Below, one piece after another: positions 32,097 to 42,434 of a DNA stretch of 64,000 nucleotides (positions are counted from its first letter, which is position 1; every line of letters begins with the position of its first letter). Both the position numbers and the translations under genes were made by a program. Source of the stretch: CAZHAX01 sp964530325 (GTDB taxonomy: Bacteria > Chloroflexota > Anaerolineae > B4-G1). Below the pieces are notes generated by a model that was not told where the DNA came from, made no database searches, and was given only the letters and a program-made list of their open reading frames with translations. The stretch spans positions 1 through 64,000 of the forward strand of contig CAZHAX010000014.1 of assembly GCA_964530325.1 (NCBI GenBank), given 5' to 3'.

Positions 32097-33676
32097 CAAC
32101 GCACCCTGTACACAACGGTGGATCCGCATTCGCAGACTCGTTCGAGCCTGGAATCGCTCTCCGCGCCGGAATACAGAGCCGCCAGTGGCAGCGGCCTGTT
32201 TTCGTCCAGGACAACGTGGGAGACGCCATATACCTCTGCCGCAGCCATCAGCATGTCAATGCCACCATTGGGCACGGCCACGGCGCCGCGGCCAGTCTGA
32301 TACCAGAAGGCCGGCGGGTTGTTCACCATCACCGCAGAGGCCTCCTCGTGCCCGGCTATGCAACGCTCGACCTCCTCGAAGACCGCGTCTGCCGTTCGCC
32401 AGGCACCCAGCCGTGCCCGCGCCGCGTACGCACTGAGCGCGACTGCTCCGGATATCGCCGCCGCGGCGAAGACGATTCTAGCCTGGCGGATCCGCCAGCG
32501 GCGCCGAGCTCCCACCCACTGGATTGCTACGTCGAGACCTGCGGCAGCGGCGGCGAATACCATCGGCAGTGCCGCCGCGCTGGCGTGGAAGAAGCCGCCG
32601 CGTTGCCCGGGGAACGTGAATCCCAGCGAGTGAAACAGCAGGGCCAAGACTAGATATGCACTGGCCTGGCTGTACACCAGATTGCGGCGCAGCCTGACCA
32701 AGCCCACGATCACAAATGGCAGCAGGAACACGAGGCAGTCCTCGGCGACAAACCGCTGCAGGTTGATGCCCAGGGCCACTAACTTCGACTCGACGATGTT
32801 GCCCCAACCCCAACTGAGGTACGATCCCGCCGAGACATCACACCGGAAGCAGAAGATGTCGTCGTAGGTGCGAAGCCAGAGCGTCTTCGTCCCCGCCGTC
32901 GGAAGCAGCGTGCCCGCCACGGCCAGGTTGCGCGCGAACCAGGGAGCCATCACCAGCAGGTATCCGAGGGAAACCAGAATCGCCTCCCCGGCAGGAGACC
33001 TCAGCCGACCGCCTCTGTTGTTGCGCTGTCGCGATCCGAGCAGCGTCCCTCCCAGCACCACGATCAGAAGCAGAGGCCCGTCCGGGCGGGTCAGATGAGC
33101 CAGCCCAACGAACGCCCCGGACGCGACGCTCACAGCTATGCCGGCCCACCGGCTCGCGTAGCCTGCCGTCTGCTCTCTCAGTGCAGCAGCGCAAAGGGCC
33201 AGGGACCCGAACAACGCAAACGGCGAGAAGGTCTCCGGAATCGTCCAATACGGAAAGAAGAAGCCGCTGAATAGTGTGAGCATCCCTGCAGCCCAGGCGG
33301 TGCGGCGCTGCCCCCCCAGTCGCCAGCCCAGCCAGAAGGCGATAGTCGGCAGGATAGCTGAAGCGAGCACGAAGGGCAGCTGGAGAGCGAAGAAAGAACC
33401 TGGCCACAGAACGGCGAACGGCGCCGCAAGCAGCGAAGGAAGCGGCATCCAGTAGAAGAAGGCGGCGTGCGGCAGCGCTTCGGGGCTATCGAGGTAGTTC
33501 CACACAAAGGGCTCGGCCAGCCCACCGCCCTCGGCCAAGCGGACCGCTCCGGCTGCGTAGTAGGCCGTATCGACGTAGCCTGGCCGATCGATAAGAAGCG
33601 CAACGGCTAACCGAACGGCGAGCGATAGAAGAAAGAGGGTGCAAACGTCGCGGCGGAACCTCGTCTTCATCTTCAT
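32096..33676 (-). CDS. GT-C family membrane glycosyltransferase (GT39/ArnT-like)
   Basis: 526 residues with about 11 hydrophobic segments. The first external loop holds DRPGYVDTAYYAAGAVRLAEGGG, where the acidic residue is expected in GT-C enzymes, followed by PHAAFFYWMPLPSLLAAP. The C-terminal 100 residues are soluble and extracytoplasmic (VMVNNPPAFWYQTG, VYGVSHVVLDEN), as in ArnT/PMT-type proteins. Such enzymes transfer a sugar from a polyprenyl phosphate to a lipid, glycan or protein. Acceptor and sugar are unknown. It is coupled by TGATG to the ligase gene downstream. Confidence 0.8.
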   Translation of the reverse strand: MKMKTRFRRDVCTLFLLSLAVRLAVALLIDRPGYVDTAYYAAGAVRLAEGGGLAEPFVWNYLDSPEALPHAAFFYWMPLPSLLAAPFAVLWPGSFFALQLPFVLASAILPTIAFWLGWRLGGQRRTAWAAGMLTLFSGFFFPYWTIPETFSPFALFGSLALCAAALREQTAGYASRWAGIAVSVASGAFVGLAHLTRPDGPLLLIVVLGGTLLGSRQRNNRGGRLRSPAGEAILVSLGYLLVMAPWFARNLAVAGTLLPTAGTKTLWLRTYDDIFCFRCDVSAGSYLSWGWGNIVESKLVALGINLQRFVAEDCLVFLLPFVIVGLVRLRRNLVYSQASAYLVLALLFHSLGFTFPGQRGGFFHASAAALPMVFAAAAAGLDVAIQWVGARRRWRIRQARIVFAAAAISGAVALSAYAARARLGAWRTADAVFEEVERCIAGHEEASAVMVNNPPAFWYQTGRGAVAVPNGGIDMLMAAAEVYGVSHVVLDENRPLPLAALYSGAESDSRLERVCECGSTVVYRVR

Positions 33677-33741
33677 CTAGCTTACCCCGAGACGGTCGGT
33701 AGGTACGGCAGCAGGCATGCGCCCGGCGCACGAAACACCGA

Positions 33742-35280
33742 TCAAGAATCAGCCCTCTCGAAGAGGACTACCACCAGATCGGTGAAGATCCTCCGATCCA
33801 TTTCCTGGAATCGCTCTTCGGTCCAGCGAAGGGCTCCGTGCTCCTGCCCCCATCCTTCCATCTCCTGGATCTCCTGCTCGAAGTAGACCAGCCAGAGCCG
33901 GCTTGCCGTACCGGCCGCCTCTGTGATGGTACTGGTGGCGAAGATGCCCAGCGCCTCTTGGGTGGGCAGGGCTAGCGTGTCTTGAGGAGAGCCCGGCGGA
34001 TCTGCCAGGAAGGCAGCCGGCAGTTCCGGCCCGTAGACGTGCATCGGCAGGTAGGTCAGCTTGTTCGTGTGAACGACGGCATCACCCGGCTCAAGCTCCG
34101 CCTCCAAGTATCGCACGCTCTCTGCGAACGGTGGTCTGGGGAAACCAGAGTAGACGTAGTGGCCAACGATGGTCGTGGCCACGCAGAGACCGATGAGTCC
34201 CGCCAGAGTAAGCCGTATGGCCCGGGGCAGCCTGCCTCTGATCACCAGCCAGCCCAGAGCTGCCAAGTAGAATAGCGCCGACGGAAGCAGCGCGCGCTCC
34301 AAGTAGACCGACCATCTGAGCGAGACTACGAAGAGCAGCAGGATCGGCGCCCAGGCCAGCAGGAGGAACCACCCGGCCCGACTCCGTCTCCGAAGACTCC
34401 TCTGCGCCAGCAGGGCCACTATCAGCAGCCCCGTGAATAGCGCCACTGGTATCAGCCAGGGTGCAGTCGGCTCGTAGAACGTGACGATGGGCAGCATCAA
34501 GGCTCGTGCCAGCTCGTCCGCCCCCGGCGGGGCCACCCAGTAGCCCCTATCCACGAAGCCGAGCTGGCCAGGAAGGACGGCAAGCAGCCAGGGAAGGAAG
34601 AGCAGCAGGACGGCCAAGTCGGCCAGCAGCAGTGCCCATACACGACGCCGCCAATCACGGTTGGCTACGACCAGCAGGTGGAGCGCGACAATGTGGAACG
34701 CGCCCAGGTTATGGGCATAGAGCGCGAGCGCTGCGCCCAGAATGTAGAGGACCCACCAGCATGACCGCGGGGCCGCCAGTGCTCGCATAAGCCCCCAGGC
34801 AGCGACGACGGATGCCAGGGCCAGCAGGGCGTACATCCGCGCCTCCTGGGAATATGCGACGTGGAAGGGATTGGCCGCAGCAAGCATCGCCGCCGTCAGG
34901 CCCACACGACGGTCAAAGACCCAGTCGACCAGCCGCCACAACATTGCGACGGTCGCCATTCCCAGGACAACGGAGAGAAACCGTGCTGCAAGGGGAGATG
35001 CTCCCACAAGCGCAATCCAGCTGTGGAGGGAGAAGTAGTAGAGGAGAGGGTGGACGTCGGCAGCCCCGGCTTCGCTGACCGGCGTCACAGTCCCGTAGAG
35101 CATGTCTTCCGGACTGAGAGAAGCATACAGGACGGCAAAGGCCTCGTCGTACCACAGATCACGGTCCTGCAGGCGGACCATCCGCAGCCCAAACGCCACC
35201 AGGAGGACCAGCAGAACCGCCAGGCCGCGGCGGGCTCCGGAAGCGGAAGGCTGCGGTCGTCGCCCCGTCCTCTTGATCAC
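33742..35280 (-). CDS. GT39-like membrane glycosyltransferase
   Basis: 512 residues from GTG overlapping the stop of the upstream gene (GTGA). The GT39/ArnT first-loop motif is clear: RDLWYDEAFAVLYASLSPEDM near 35-55. It continues with DVHPLLYYFSLHSWIALVGAS, then NPFHVAYSQEARMYALLAL, also standard in this family. About 11 membrane helices are followed by a soluble C-terminal domain (about 400-512). A polyprenyl-phosphate-sugar donor is expected; acceptor unknown. It is a paralogue of 35277-36800. Confidence 0.85.
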   Translation of the reverse strand: MIKRTGRRPQPSASGARRGLAVLLVLLVAFGLRMVRLQDRDLWYDEAFAVLYASLSPEDMLYGTVTPVSEAGAADVHPLLYYFSLHSWIALVGASPLAARFLSVVLGMATVAMLWRLVDWVFDRRVGLTAAMLAAANPFHVAYSQEARMYALLALASVVAAWGLMRALAAPRSCWWVLYILGAALALYAHNLGAFHIVALHLLVVANRDWRRRVWALLLADLAVLLLFLPWLLAVLPGQLGFVDRGYWVAPPGADELARALMLPIVTFYEPTAPWLIPVALFTGLLIVALLAQRSLRRRSRAGWFLLLAWAPILLLFVVSLRWSVYLERALLPSALFYLAALGWLVIRGRLPRAIRLTLAGLIGLCVATTIVGHYVYSGFPRPPFAESVRYLEAELEPGDAVVHTNKLTYLPMHVYGPELPAAFLADPPGSPQDTLALPTQEALGIFATSTITEAAGTASRLWLVYFEQEIQEMEGWGQEHGALRWTEERFQEMDRRIFTDLVVVLFERADS

Positions 35281-36800
35281 GATTCACCCTCGGGCATCTC
35301 GAACAGCAGCAGGCTCAGACAGGTGAAGTCTGAATGCCACGCCAGATCGCTTAGATGATCTCCCACCCATTCTGCGAGCAGCGGCAGGGAGTACGATTCC
35401 GGGTCGAGCGGATCAGCCGGCTGACATCTGGCCAGCAGATGCATCGTATGTGGCAACTCCGGCACGCCATGATCGTGCGGCACGATCAACCAGACGCGCC
35501 CGTATCCCTCCGTGATCTCATAGGGATCGCGCTCATAGTCTTGGATCAGCAGGGGCTCCAACGGTAGGACGCCGCGGTAATACTGCGCCATAAGAGGAGT
35601 CAGGCTCTGGTATCGCAGCAGCATGATCAAATCGCCCGGCCGCTCATTCTCCTCGACATACTGGGCCACGCCTCGCCAATCCTCCTTGGCGTAGGCGGGA
35701 TCGTGATAGAGGCGCACGGTTGCTGCAGCGGACCCGATCACCAGCCCGGCAAGCAGGACGCGCCTCGCCCGCCTTCCCAGCACGCCGATGCCGCCCGCGA
35801 CCAGAATGAGGAACGCGGGGAAGACGGGCATCAGGTATCGATCCAGATACATCGGCAGGCGGAACGCCATCCCGAAGGCCAGGGCCACAGGCAGGACAAG
35901 CCACAAGAGGAGCAGCCGACCGGCCGGCCAGCAGCGCCGCGCCGCAAGGCCTACGCCGAGCAGGAGCGCGCTCCCGAACGCCGCCAGTGACAGGACGATA
36001 GGCAGGTTGGCGCCGCCCGCATAGCCTATGCTGAAGTTCCACAGGGTATAGAGGATATCAAGGGGCGCAGGAGCGACAGCTCCAGCCGCTCCGTAGTAGA
36101 ACACGCCGCGCCGAATGACAAGAGCATACCATGGAAGGAGGGGAAGAAAGGCCAGAGCTTGCGATAGAGCCCAACCACGCAGCAGCCTATGGTTTCTCCG
36201 CAGAGTCACAAGGAGATAGACGAACTGCACGAAGGGCATGGCAAAGGCGAAGTAGTGCGTGCAGATGCCCAGGGCAGTGAACGCGCTCAGCCCCACCCAC
36301 AGCCGGAGCCGCTGCCTGCTCAGCAGGCGGAGGAAGAAGTAGAGCGAGCCCAGCGAAGACACCGCAACAACCGAGTAGAAGCCTGCGTCCCGAGAGTACC
36401 AGATGTGAAACGCGTTGAGCGCCAGCAACAGGGCTGACACAAGTCCCAGCCGACTGCCCCGCACCAACCGTCCCACCTGTGCCATCAGCGCAACGGCCAG
36501 GATGCCGAACCAAGCCGAGGGAAGACGCGCCACCACCTCACTGAAGGGATCAACGAATGGCTTCTGCACAAGGAAGTATAGCGGTAGGAACTGCAGGCCC
36601 TCCTCCGCCATTGTCGGGAAGATCTGATCTACAGGCAAAGAGGAGATGAATACTCGATCCGACTCGTCGTACCAGAGACTCTGATCTCCGAGCATGTAGA
36701 GCCGGGCTGCGGCCGCCAGCAGGATGACCAGCACAAGACCAATCAGTTCAGCTTGCGACCATGATCGCGACGCTCCTGGGCCTCGTGCCGTTTCAGACAT
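35277..36800 (-). CDS. GT39-like membrane glycosyltransferase
   Basis: 507 residues from ATG at 36800, chosen because GGAGGG lies upstream; a longer reading to 36875 would run deep into the previous gene. The family loop is SLWYDESDRVFISSLPVDQIF near 40-60, then FLPLYFLVQKPFVDPFSEVVARLPS and NAFHIWYSRDAGFYSVVAV. There are about 11 helices and a soluble C-terminal domain. It resembles the following gene in order of motifs, suggesting tandem duplication. It overlaps the upstream GT87 gene by 8 bases. Confidence 0.85.
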   Translation of the reverse strand: MSETARGPGASRSWSQAELIGLVLVILLAAAARLYMLGDQSLWYDESDRVFISSLPVDQIFPTMAEEGLQFLPLYFLVQKPFVDPFSEVVARLPSAWFGILAVALMAQVGRLVRGSRLGLVSALLLALNAFHIWYSRDAGFYSVVAVSSLGSLYFFLRLLSRQRLRLWVGLSAFTALGICTHYFAFAMPFVQFVYLLVTLRRNHRLLRGWALSQALAFLPLLPWYALVIRRGVFYYGAAGAVAPAPLDILYTLWNFSIGYAGGANLPIVLSLAAFGSALLLGVGLAARRCWPAGRLLLLWLVLPVALAFGMAFRLPMYLDRYLMPVFPAFLILVAGGIGVLGRRARRVLLAGLVIGSAAATVRLYHDPAYAKEDWRGVAQYVEENERPGDLIMLLRYQSLTPLMAQYYRGVLPLEPLLIQDYERDPYEITEGYGRVWLIVPHDHGVPELPHTMHLLARCQPADPLDPESYSLPLLAEWVGDHLSDLAWHSDFTCLSLLLFEMPEGES

Positions 36801-38040
36801 CCCTGTTCCCTCCACCGGAAGGCTCACCCTTGACAAGCCAGGGGCGGCCGAGCGAGAAGACGGCGAGGAGTCCAAGCGGCAGCGGCAGGTAGACTGCCGG
36901 ATGCTCGAACTTCCCCTCGAGCGTAAGGAGAAAGTGGCCCCACATACCGAGTAACAGTACGATCTGCAGCAGCAGAACTAGCCACGGGCCGTGGCGGTGC
37001 TTCTGAAGCGCCCGGAAGACCACGACCAGCGGCAGCAGAAGGACAACGAAGTTCGGCGTCGCGGTTCGTAATGCCACTAGGTTGGTGACGATCAGGCACA
37101 ACCCAACCAGCCAGAGGGATAGCTTGCCCACCTGCCGCCCTAGCGAGCGCCAGGTGGCCACTCCAAGATACAGGATAGCGAGCCCGGTGAGCGTCCACTC
37201 TCCCGCCGAGCCGAGCACCGGAACGACAGTGTGGGCTACTATCCAGATCGGGGAGCCGATGGCCGTGTAGCTGGGATACCGGGCTACCTGCTCGACAAAC
37301 GCTCCTGCCCAGGCCGGCTCGGCAAGCCAGGAGGCGCCCAGAAGCAGGCCCGTGGCTATGAGAAATGAGGCCACAAACGTGTGGCGACGCTCCCTCAGCG
37401 CCCAGAGGAACAGCAGCGGCACGAGCACGAATACAATCTGAGGCTTGACAGTGGACAGGGCCAGGAAGACACCCGCGGCGACGTCGCTGCGACGGTCCAG
37501 CTCCCATAGCGCCGCTGCTATCGCTGCGAACACGAACACGGAGAACTGCCCCAGGATCAGCGCCCGCGCGTCCGGATAGAAGAGAAAGGCCCAGAGTGCC
37601 GTGCAGGCCAGAAGCCACGCAGGCGCACACCAGCGTGCCAGCCGCACTGTGAGCAGAAGACCGACCAGGAGGCATGCCTCCAGAAACACTAGCCATATCG
37701 CTTCGGCCCAGGCATACGGAAGCCATACGAGAGGAGACAGGAGGAAGACCGTGAAGAAGGGATAGGCAAATGGGCCGGGGTCGACCTCCTGCTCTTCCTC
37801 AGGCGGGATGGGGCGGCCGTATATGAGCAACTGGATCTGCCTGGTGGCCTCGTCCGAGTAAGGGCTGAGACCATCGCGCCAGAAGGCGCGGGCTCCTGCC
37901 CAGCGTGAAGCGAAGTCGTTCGCACCGGGGTATCGAGACGTTAAGAGCTGGTGGGTGACGATTATGTCTCCGCCGGCTATCAGGCACAACGCCAACCCAG
38001 TCACCACCCAGCCCATGCGGCCCGCCGGCTTCGAGTCCAT
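36793..38040 (-). CDS. GT87 (DUF2029) family membrane glycosyltransferase
   Basis: 415 residues, about 10 helices. The GT87 pattern is present: NDFASRWAGARAFWRDGLSPYS near 40, FAYPFFTVFLLSPLVWLPYAWAE near 92, LILGQFSVFVFAAIAAAL near 160, and STVKPQIVFVLVPLLFL near 195. Known GT87 members are polyprenyl-phosphate-mannose-dependent mannosyltransferases of actinobacterial glycolipids; the substrate here is unknown. It is 45 bases downstream of a YfhO gene on the same strand. Confidence 0.82.
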   Translation of the reverse strand: MDSKPAGRMGWVVTGLALCLIAGGDIIVTHQLLTSRYPGANDFASRWAGARAFWRDGLSPYSDEATRQIQLLIYGRPIPPEEEQEVDPGPFAYPFFTVFLLSPLVWLPYAWAEAIWLVFLEACLLVGLLLTVRLARWCAPAWLLACTALWAFLFYPDARALILGQFSVFVFAAIAAALWELDRRSDVAAGVFLALSTVKPQIVFVLVPLLFLWALRERRHTFVASFLIATGLLLGASWLAEPAWAGAFVEQVARYPSYTAIGSPIWIVAHTVVPVLGSAGEWTLTGLAILYLGVATWRSLGRQVGKLSLWLVGLCLIVTNLVALRTATPNFVVLLLPLVVVFRALQKHRHGPWLVLLLQIVLLLGMWGHFLLTLEGKFEHPAVYLPLPLGLLAVFSLGRPWLVKGEPSGGGNRDV

Positions 38041-38085
38041 TATCCCACACTCCGGAGCCTCAGCATATCACACCGCGATGGCACG

Positions 38086-40389
38086 TCAAACCCGGGCCGC
38101 TGCACCCTTCGCCGCGACTACACGTCGACGGGATCTGGCGACGTCGATGCTCGCCAGCACGACGAGCGCAGCCAGGGTCAGGCTGCTGACCCTGGCTCCG
38201 ATCTCAAAGGGGACGGATCGATACTCGAGAACCACACGAGTCTCGCCAGCGGGTACGGAGACGGCGCGGAGGGCCCAGTCGGCCCGGACAATCGGCGCCG
38301 GCTGACCGTCCACTCGGGCCTGCCAGCCCGGGTAGTACGTATCGGCGATCACAACCCAGCCGTCGGCAGGCGCCTCCACGTCCAGCTCAACGCGACGCGG
38401 CTCGTAGTTCACGATCCCGACTCTCCCTTCCTCTCCAGGGCACCTGCTCTCCCTACCATCGGCACCGGAGAGGACAACGACGGATGCCGGGTCGAAGCCT
38501 GTCCCGCCGAGGCACTCAACCGCACTCGAGTTCTCCGCGCAGCCTACCGCCCCGCCCACCCAGAAGGCGAGCGGCATTGCGGCAGGATTCTCGTATACGC
38601 GCACGGCGCCGTCAAGCAGAAGCGTGCCGACCGGCAACTCAGCAGTAGTGACCATGTAACGAACGCCGAGCAGATCGAGCACCCAGGGTCTGGCCAGGCC
38701 AAACTGCGGGAAGTCGACAAAGGGCGCATCCGGTGAGATGTCCTGGGCTGACGAAAGCGCTACCAGCTCGGCGTAGTGCTCCAGGAATAGGGGCGCATAG
38801 CCGGAGGTGGAGGGAGCCCTGGCCACCATAGACTGATTCCCCAGCAGGACAGCTGTCCCGACCGTGAGGTCGAGCTCAACGGGTGCCCAGCGCGAATCGC
38901 CAGGCCCGGATCGAATCACCTCAAAGACCTCGGCGTTGGCCTGCAGCAGCGATTCCATCCTCACCGGAATGACATAGTAGCGCCCAAATAGCCACAGATC
39001 CATCGCCAGAGCAGCCGTCAGCGCCCCCGCCCCGACGTGCCCCTTCGAACGGGCGGCCGCGAAAGCCGCCACTCCGCAAGCGGCAGCGCGGACCGCCGCC
39101 GTCCTCAGGTTGTAGCCCACCAGAGCTTGAGCACCCGCCTCAGGGGCCAGCAAGGCCGGCGCTCCCACTACCCAAAGAATCGCGCTGACTCCAGCGAGGC
39201 TCGCCAAACCGGCGCCGGCCAGGTTCAGCTGACGCCGCATCAGCTCAGGGTTCTCGGCGAGCGCGCCGACCGCCAGACCGGCCAGAGCGGCAACCCCAAG
39301 ACACCACAGCAGCAGGAATTGGCCTGGAACACGGAAAAAGGGGATGATTCGCCACAGGAGCGGAAAGAAGGGCAGGTTCGTGCCAAACGCCAGGATCATC
39401 CCACACCCGGCTACCGCCGCCCAGAACCGGGCTCTCCTTCTGTGGGCCTTCAGAGCAAGCGGAGCGAGAAGGAGCGGCAGCAGACCCACGTAGGCGCACG
39501 TCTCCCAGGCCAGCTCGTCCGGGAACGGGAGGTGGTTGACCGGATCGTAGAAGTAATGAGGCACAATCAAAGTGACCAGGTGGCGCCAGGCGAACGAGCC
39601 GAGATTCGCAGACTCGATATCGAGCCCGCCGGCCCGGGTCGACCAGCGAGCCAGCTCAAGCGTTGGTAGCAGTTGTACCGCCGCCAGAGCGGCGAACGCC
39701 GCTGCCAGAGTGCCGGCCCTCAGCACCCCCGACGCGAGCGGCCTCCAATCCCCTGCGCGGGCCTCACAGACGAGCCACCAGGCGACATAGGCCAGCAGCA
39801 GCAGTCCGGAGTAGAACACTATCGGCACAAAGCCGGATAGGAACTGCACCGCCAGCGCCGCTCCTGCGGCCAGCAGAGGCACCAGGCGGCCGGTACGAAG
39901 CGCTCGCGAAAAAAGGAGCAGCGCCAGCGGCGTCCAGCAGACTCCCTGGATGATGTCCGCGTGGCCCGCATAGAGCCGTGGCACCAGGAAGCCGCCCATC
40001 ATCAGAGCGATGGCACCAAACATGGCGCCCCACGGGCGGCTGCCCCAGTCCCTCATCAACGCGTACATGGCCAGGCCGGCCCACCAGAAATGGAGAGCCT
40101 GGCCCCAGCCGAAGCTGACCTCAATCGGAAGGAGTCTGAGTGCTATCGCCGGCGGATAGAACAGCCGAGTTTGTGGGTTGGCCAGGAAAGGCGCCCCGCT
40201 GAAGACGTAGGGATTCCACAGTGGCAGATTCCCCCCAGCGAGCTCAGCACGGGCGTAGTGCTCCCAGTAGAGGAATTGCGAAAGGTCAAGACCGAAGGCG
40301 ATATTGCCTGGGCGGGCCAGCACGGGAGCCCACAGCAGCAAGGCCAGCGCCAGCAGTGCGATCGCCGCGCGAAGGTCACGTTTGCCCAC
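38086..40389 (-). CDS. YfhO-family polytopic membrane protein
   Basis: 767 residues from GTG behind GAGG. The YfhO motifs are complete: NLPLWNPYVFSGAPFLANPQ near 50-70, AAVQLLPTLELARWSTRAGG near 235, SGFVPIVFYSG near 168, LDLLGVRYMVTTAEL near 570, and a soluble C-terminal beta domain (VVIADTYYPGWQARVDGQ near 695) before a last helix. YfhO proteins are linked to glycosylation of lipoteichoic acid-like polymers in Firmicutes. It is the clearest member of four in the window. The upstream gene ends two bases before it. Confidence 0.9.
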   Translation of the reverse strand: MGKRDLRAAIALLALALLLWAPVLARPGNIAFGLDLSQFLYWEHYARAELAGGNLPLWNPYVFSGAPFLANPQTRLFYPPAIALRLLPIEVSFGWGQALHFWWAGLAMYALMRDWGSRPWGAMFGAIALMMGGFLVPRLYAGHADIIQGVCWTPLALLLFSRALRTGRLVPLLAAGAALAVQFLSGFVPIVFYSGLLLLAYVAWWLVCEARAGDWRPLASGVLRAGTLAAAFAALAAVQLLPTLELARWSTRAGGLDIESANLGSFAWRHLVTLIVPHYFYDPVNHLPFPDELAWETCAYVGLLPLLLAPLALKAHRRRARFWAAVAGCGMILAFGTNLPFFPLLWRIIPFFRVPGQFLLLWCLGVAALAGLAVGALAENPELMRRQLNLAGAGLASLAGVSAILWVVGAPALLAPEAGAQALVGYNLRTAAVRAAACGVAAFAAARSKGHVGAGALTAALAMDLWLFGRYYVIPVRMESLLQANAEVFEVIRSGPGDSRWAPVELDLTVGTAVLLGNQSMVARAPSTSGYAPLFLEHYAELVALSSAQDISPDAPFVDFPQFGLARPWVLDLLGVRYMVTTAELPVGTLLLDGAVRVYENPAAMPLAFWVGGAVGCAENSSAVECLGGTGFDPASVVVLSGADGRESRCPGEEGRVGIVNYEPRRVELDVEAPADGWVVIADTYYPGWQARVDGQPAPIVRADWALRAVSVPAGETRVVLEYRSVPFEIGARVSSLTLAALVVLASIDVARSRRRVVAAKGAAARV

Positions 40390-40391
40390 GA

Positions 40392-42434
40392 CTACCTCAG
40401 CTCGTAGAGTGTGTAGGCGCCGCCCAGGTCCAGCAGGGGCTCCAGATGGCCGTCGATCAGCTCGTCCAGAGCGGCGCGGTCTTGCGCGGTGATCGGGTCA
40501 AAGCCGGCCCGGGTGATGTACTCGTAGCCGACATCGGACATTAGGACGTGAGTCACGCCCTGCGAACGCCAGGCCTCCGCAATGGCCTCCGCGTCGTGCC
40601 CGTGTACCTGCGCAGCGTGCAGCCAGCGGTCGAGCAATGCGTCCGGCAGGCAATGTGCCTCGCAGTAGTAGGTGCGCGGCTCCCAGAGAAAAAGGACAGT
40701 CTCATCCGACCCTGCGACGCGGTTCACGGCCTCGATCGCCTCGTAGTGCCAGCCCAGGCGCCAGCGCAGGTACTCATCCTCGCTGACAGCGCCCAGCAGA
40801 ACGGACACGGGCCGGCCAGCCGCGAGCGAGTAGGCTGTGTTGGCCAGGGCCAGCACCAGCACGCCCGCAACAGCCCCCCGCACCACCCAGCCCAGGTCGA
40901 GTGGCCCCCGCGGCAGCGACCGGAGCCCTGCCACCGCTGCCGCCGAAATCAGGGCCAGCACGCCGAAGGCCGGGAAGAGCAGGCGTGTCTGCTGCAGGAG
41001 CGCACTCCGGGCCAGGCCCCACAACCAGAAGGAGTACTGTACGACGAAGAAGATAAGGGCCAGCCGCAGCCAACGACGCCGTTCGTCCGGCAGGCGCCGC
41101 CAGCTCAGGGCCAGCAGCGGCGCCAGGGCCAGGAACAACGGCCCAATTGTGGCAGAGTACCCGGCGCCCCCTTCGACCCCCCAGACGGTCACATCCCACG
41201 CCGCCGTAAGTAGTCTTAGCGGTTCGCCGGCAAGGCCGGTTCCCGGCCGATCGTACCACCAGGCGCGCCAATCATCCCAGTAGATGCCTCCAAAGAAGAA
41301 AGGATAGGTCGGGTTGCCGGTCAGCACCAGGTTCTTCACCATCCAAGGCAACCAGATCACGAGCGCGACCCCGGTGAGCAGCAGCAGGGAGCGGAGCGTC
41401 TCCTTCCAGGCCTGCCGCGCTTGCCCATCACCGAACTTGCCAACCGGCAGCACGGCAGCCAGGCCGAGGATCGTCGCCAACGCTGTGTACTTGGTGGACA
41501 GGGCAAAGCCGGCCATCGCCCCGCTGATCAGAATCCAGCGCCGGTCATACGCTCCATCCTCCTTCGCCCGGGCTAGTGCCAGAAAGGCCAATGTCGAGTA
41601 GACAAGCAGGCCGACGTCGACGTAGGCCCAGCCAGCAACGAGCACGACAGTCTCCGCAGACAAGAGCACGGCAGCGGCTACCCAGCCTGCAGCCCCGCCA
41701 AGCCAGCGGCGCCCAGCAGTGACCAGCGCGCCCACGGCGAGCAAGCCGAAGAACAGGTGTATCGGTGCCGCGGCACGCTCGCCAGCAAGGCCCATTCCCC
41801 ATGTGAACAGCATCTCCACAAGTTCCGGGAAACCCAGGTAGGGGAGATCGAGCGGATGAGACACAGCTCCCGATTCGAGCCACAGCCTGGGCCCGGTGAG
41901 ATGGTAGACGAGAGCGTCGTACGCAGTCGGGGGCATCACCGCCCAGATCAGAGTTGCAGCGACCGTGAGCGCGCAGAAGGCGGCAAGCCAAACCTGCAGG
42001 CGACCCGCGGGACGCCAGGAGGCGTCGCGCCACGCTGCACGGGCTGCTCTCCACAGCGGGCGAGCCGTCGCCGCCAGGAGCAGGATGGTCAGCGGCCAAA
42101 GCACCTCGGATCTTAGGAGCCCTGCCGCACCCAGGCCCAGCGCCGCCAGCGACAGAGCCCCCAGGCCAAGAGCAGCGGACCACACAAGCCGCTCGGCCGC
42201 TGTCACGCCCAGACTCCTGGTGGCCACCAGCCCAACTCCTGCGGCGGCTGCGAGCACGAGCCCTGCGCCTGCCAGCCCCGACAGCGCCGCCAGCGCAGGG
42301 GTCAGCGAAGCAGCGTCAGGATCCGGCCCCCAAGGGGCCACGAACGGCTTGTGACGGATATAGTAGCTGGCAATAACGACGAAGACCCACAGCAGCGCGA
42401 TGACGATCCCCACCCGCGCCCGGCCTCTCGTCAC
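40392..42434 (-). CDS. GT39-like membrane glycosyltransferase
   Basis: 680 residues from GTG at 42434, which overlaps the previous TGA (GTGA) and follows GGAGGAGGG. The acidic first external loop is MPPTAYDALVYHLTGPRLWLESG near 165-187, followed by LPYLGFPELVEMLFTWGMGLAG; this is the phospholipid-carrier-dependent glycosyltransferase pattern. It is longer than the other GT39-like proteins because about five additional helices precede the loop. The C-terminal segment (EPRTYYCEAHCLPDALLDRW) is extracytoplasmic with two cysteines. Donor and acceptor are unknown. Confidence 0.78.
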   Translation of the reverse strand: MTRGRARVGIVIALLWVFVVIASYYIRHKPFVAPWGPDPDAASLTPALAALSGLAGAGLVLAAAAGVGLVATRSLGVTAAERLVWSAALGLGALSLAALGLGAAGLLRSEVLWPLTILLLAATARPLWRAARAAWRDASWRPAGRLQVWLAAFCALTVAATLIWAVMPPTAYDALVYHLTGPRLWLESGAVSHPLDLPYLGFPELVEMLFTWGMGLAGERAAAPIHLFFGLLAVGALVTAGRRWLGGAAGWVAAAVLLSAETVVLVAGWAYVDVGLLVYSTLAFLALARAKEDGAYDRRWILISGAMAGFALSTKYTALATILGLAAVLPVGKFGDGQARQAWKETLRSLLLLTGVALVIWLPWMVKNLVLTGNPTYPFFFGGIYWDDWRAWWYDRPGTGLAGEPLRLLTAAWDVTVWGVEGGAGYSATIGPLFLALAPLLALSWRRLPDERRRWLRLALIFFVVQYSFWLWGLARSALLQQTRLLFPAFGVLALISAAAVAGLRSLPRGPLDLGWVVRGAVAGVLVLALANTAYSLAAGRPVSVLLGAVSEDEYLRWRLGWHYEAIEAVNRVAGSDETVLFLWEPRTYYCEAHCLPDALLDRWLHAAQVHGHDAEAIAEAWRSQGVTHVLMSDVGYEYITRAGFDPITAQDRAALDELIDGHLEPLLDLGGAYTLYELR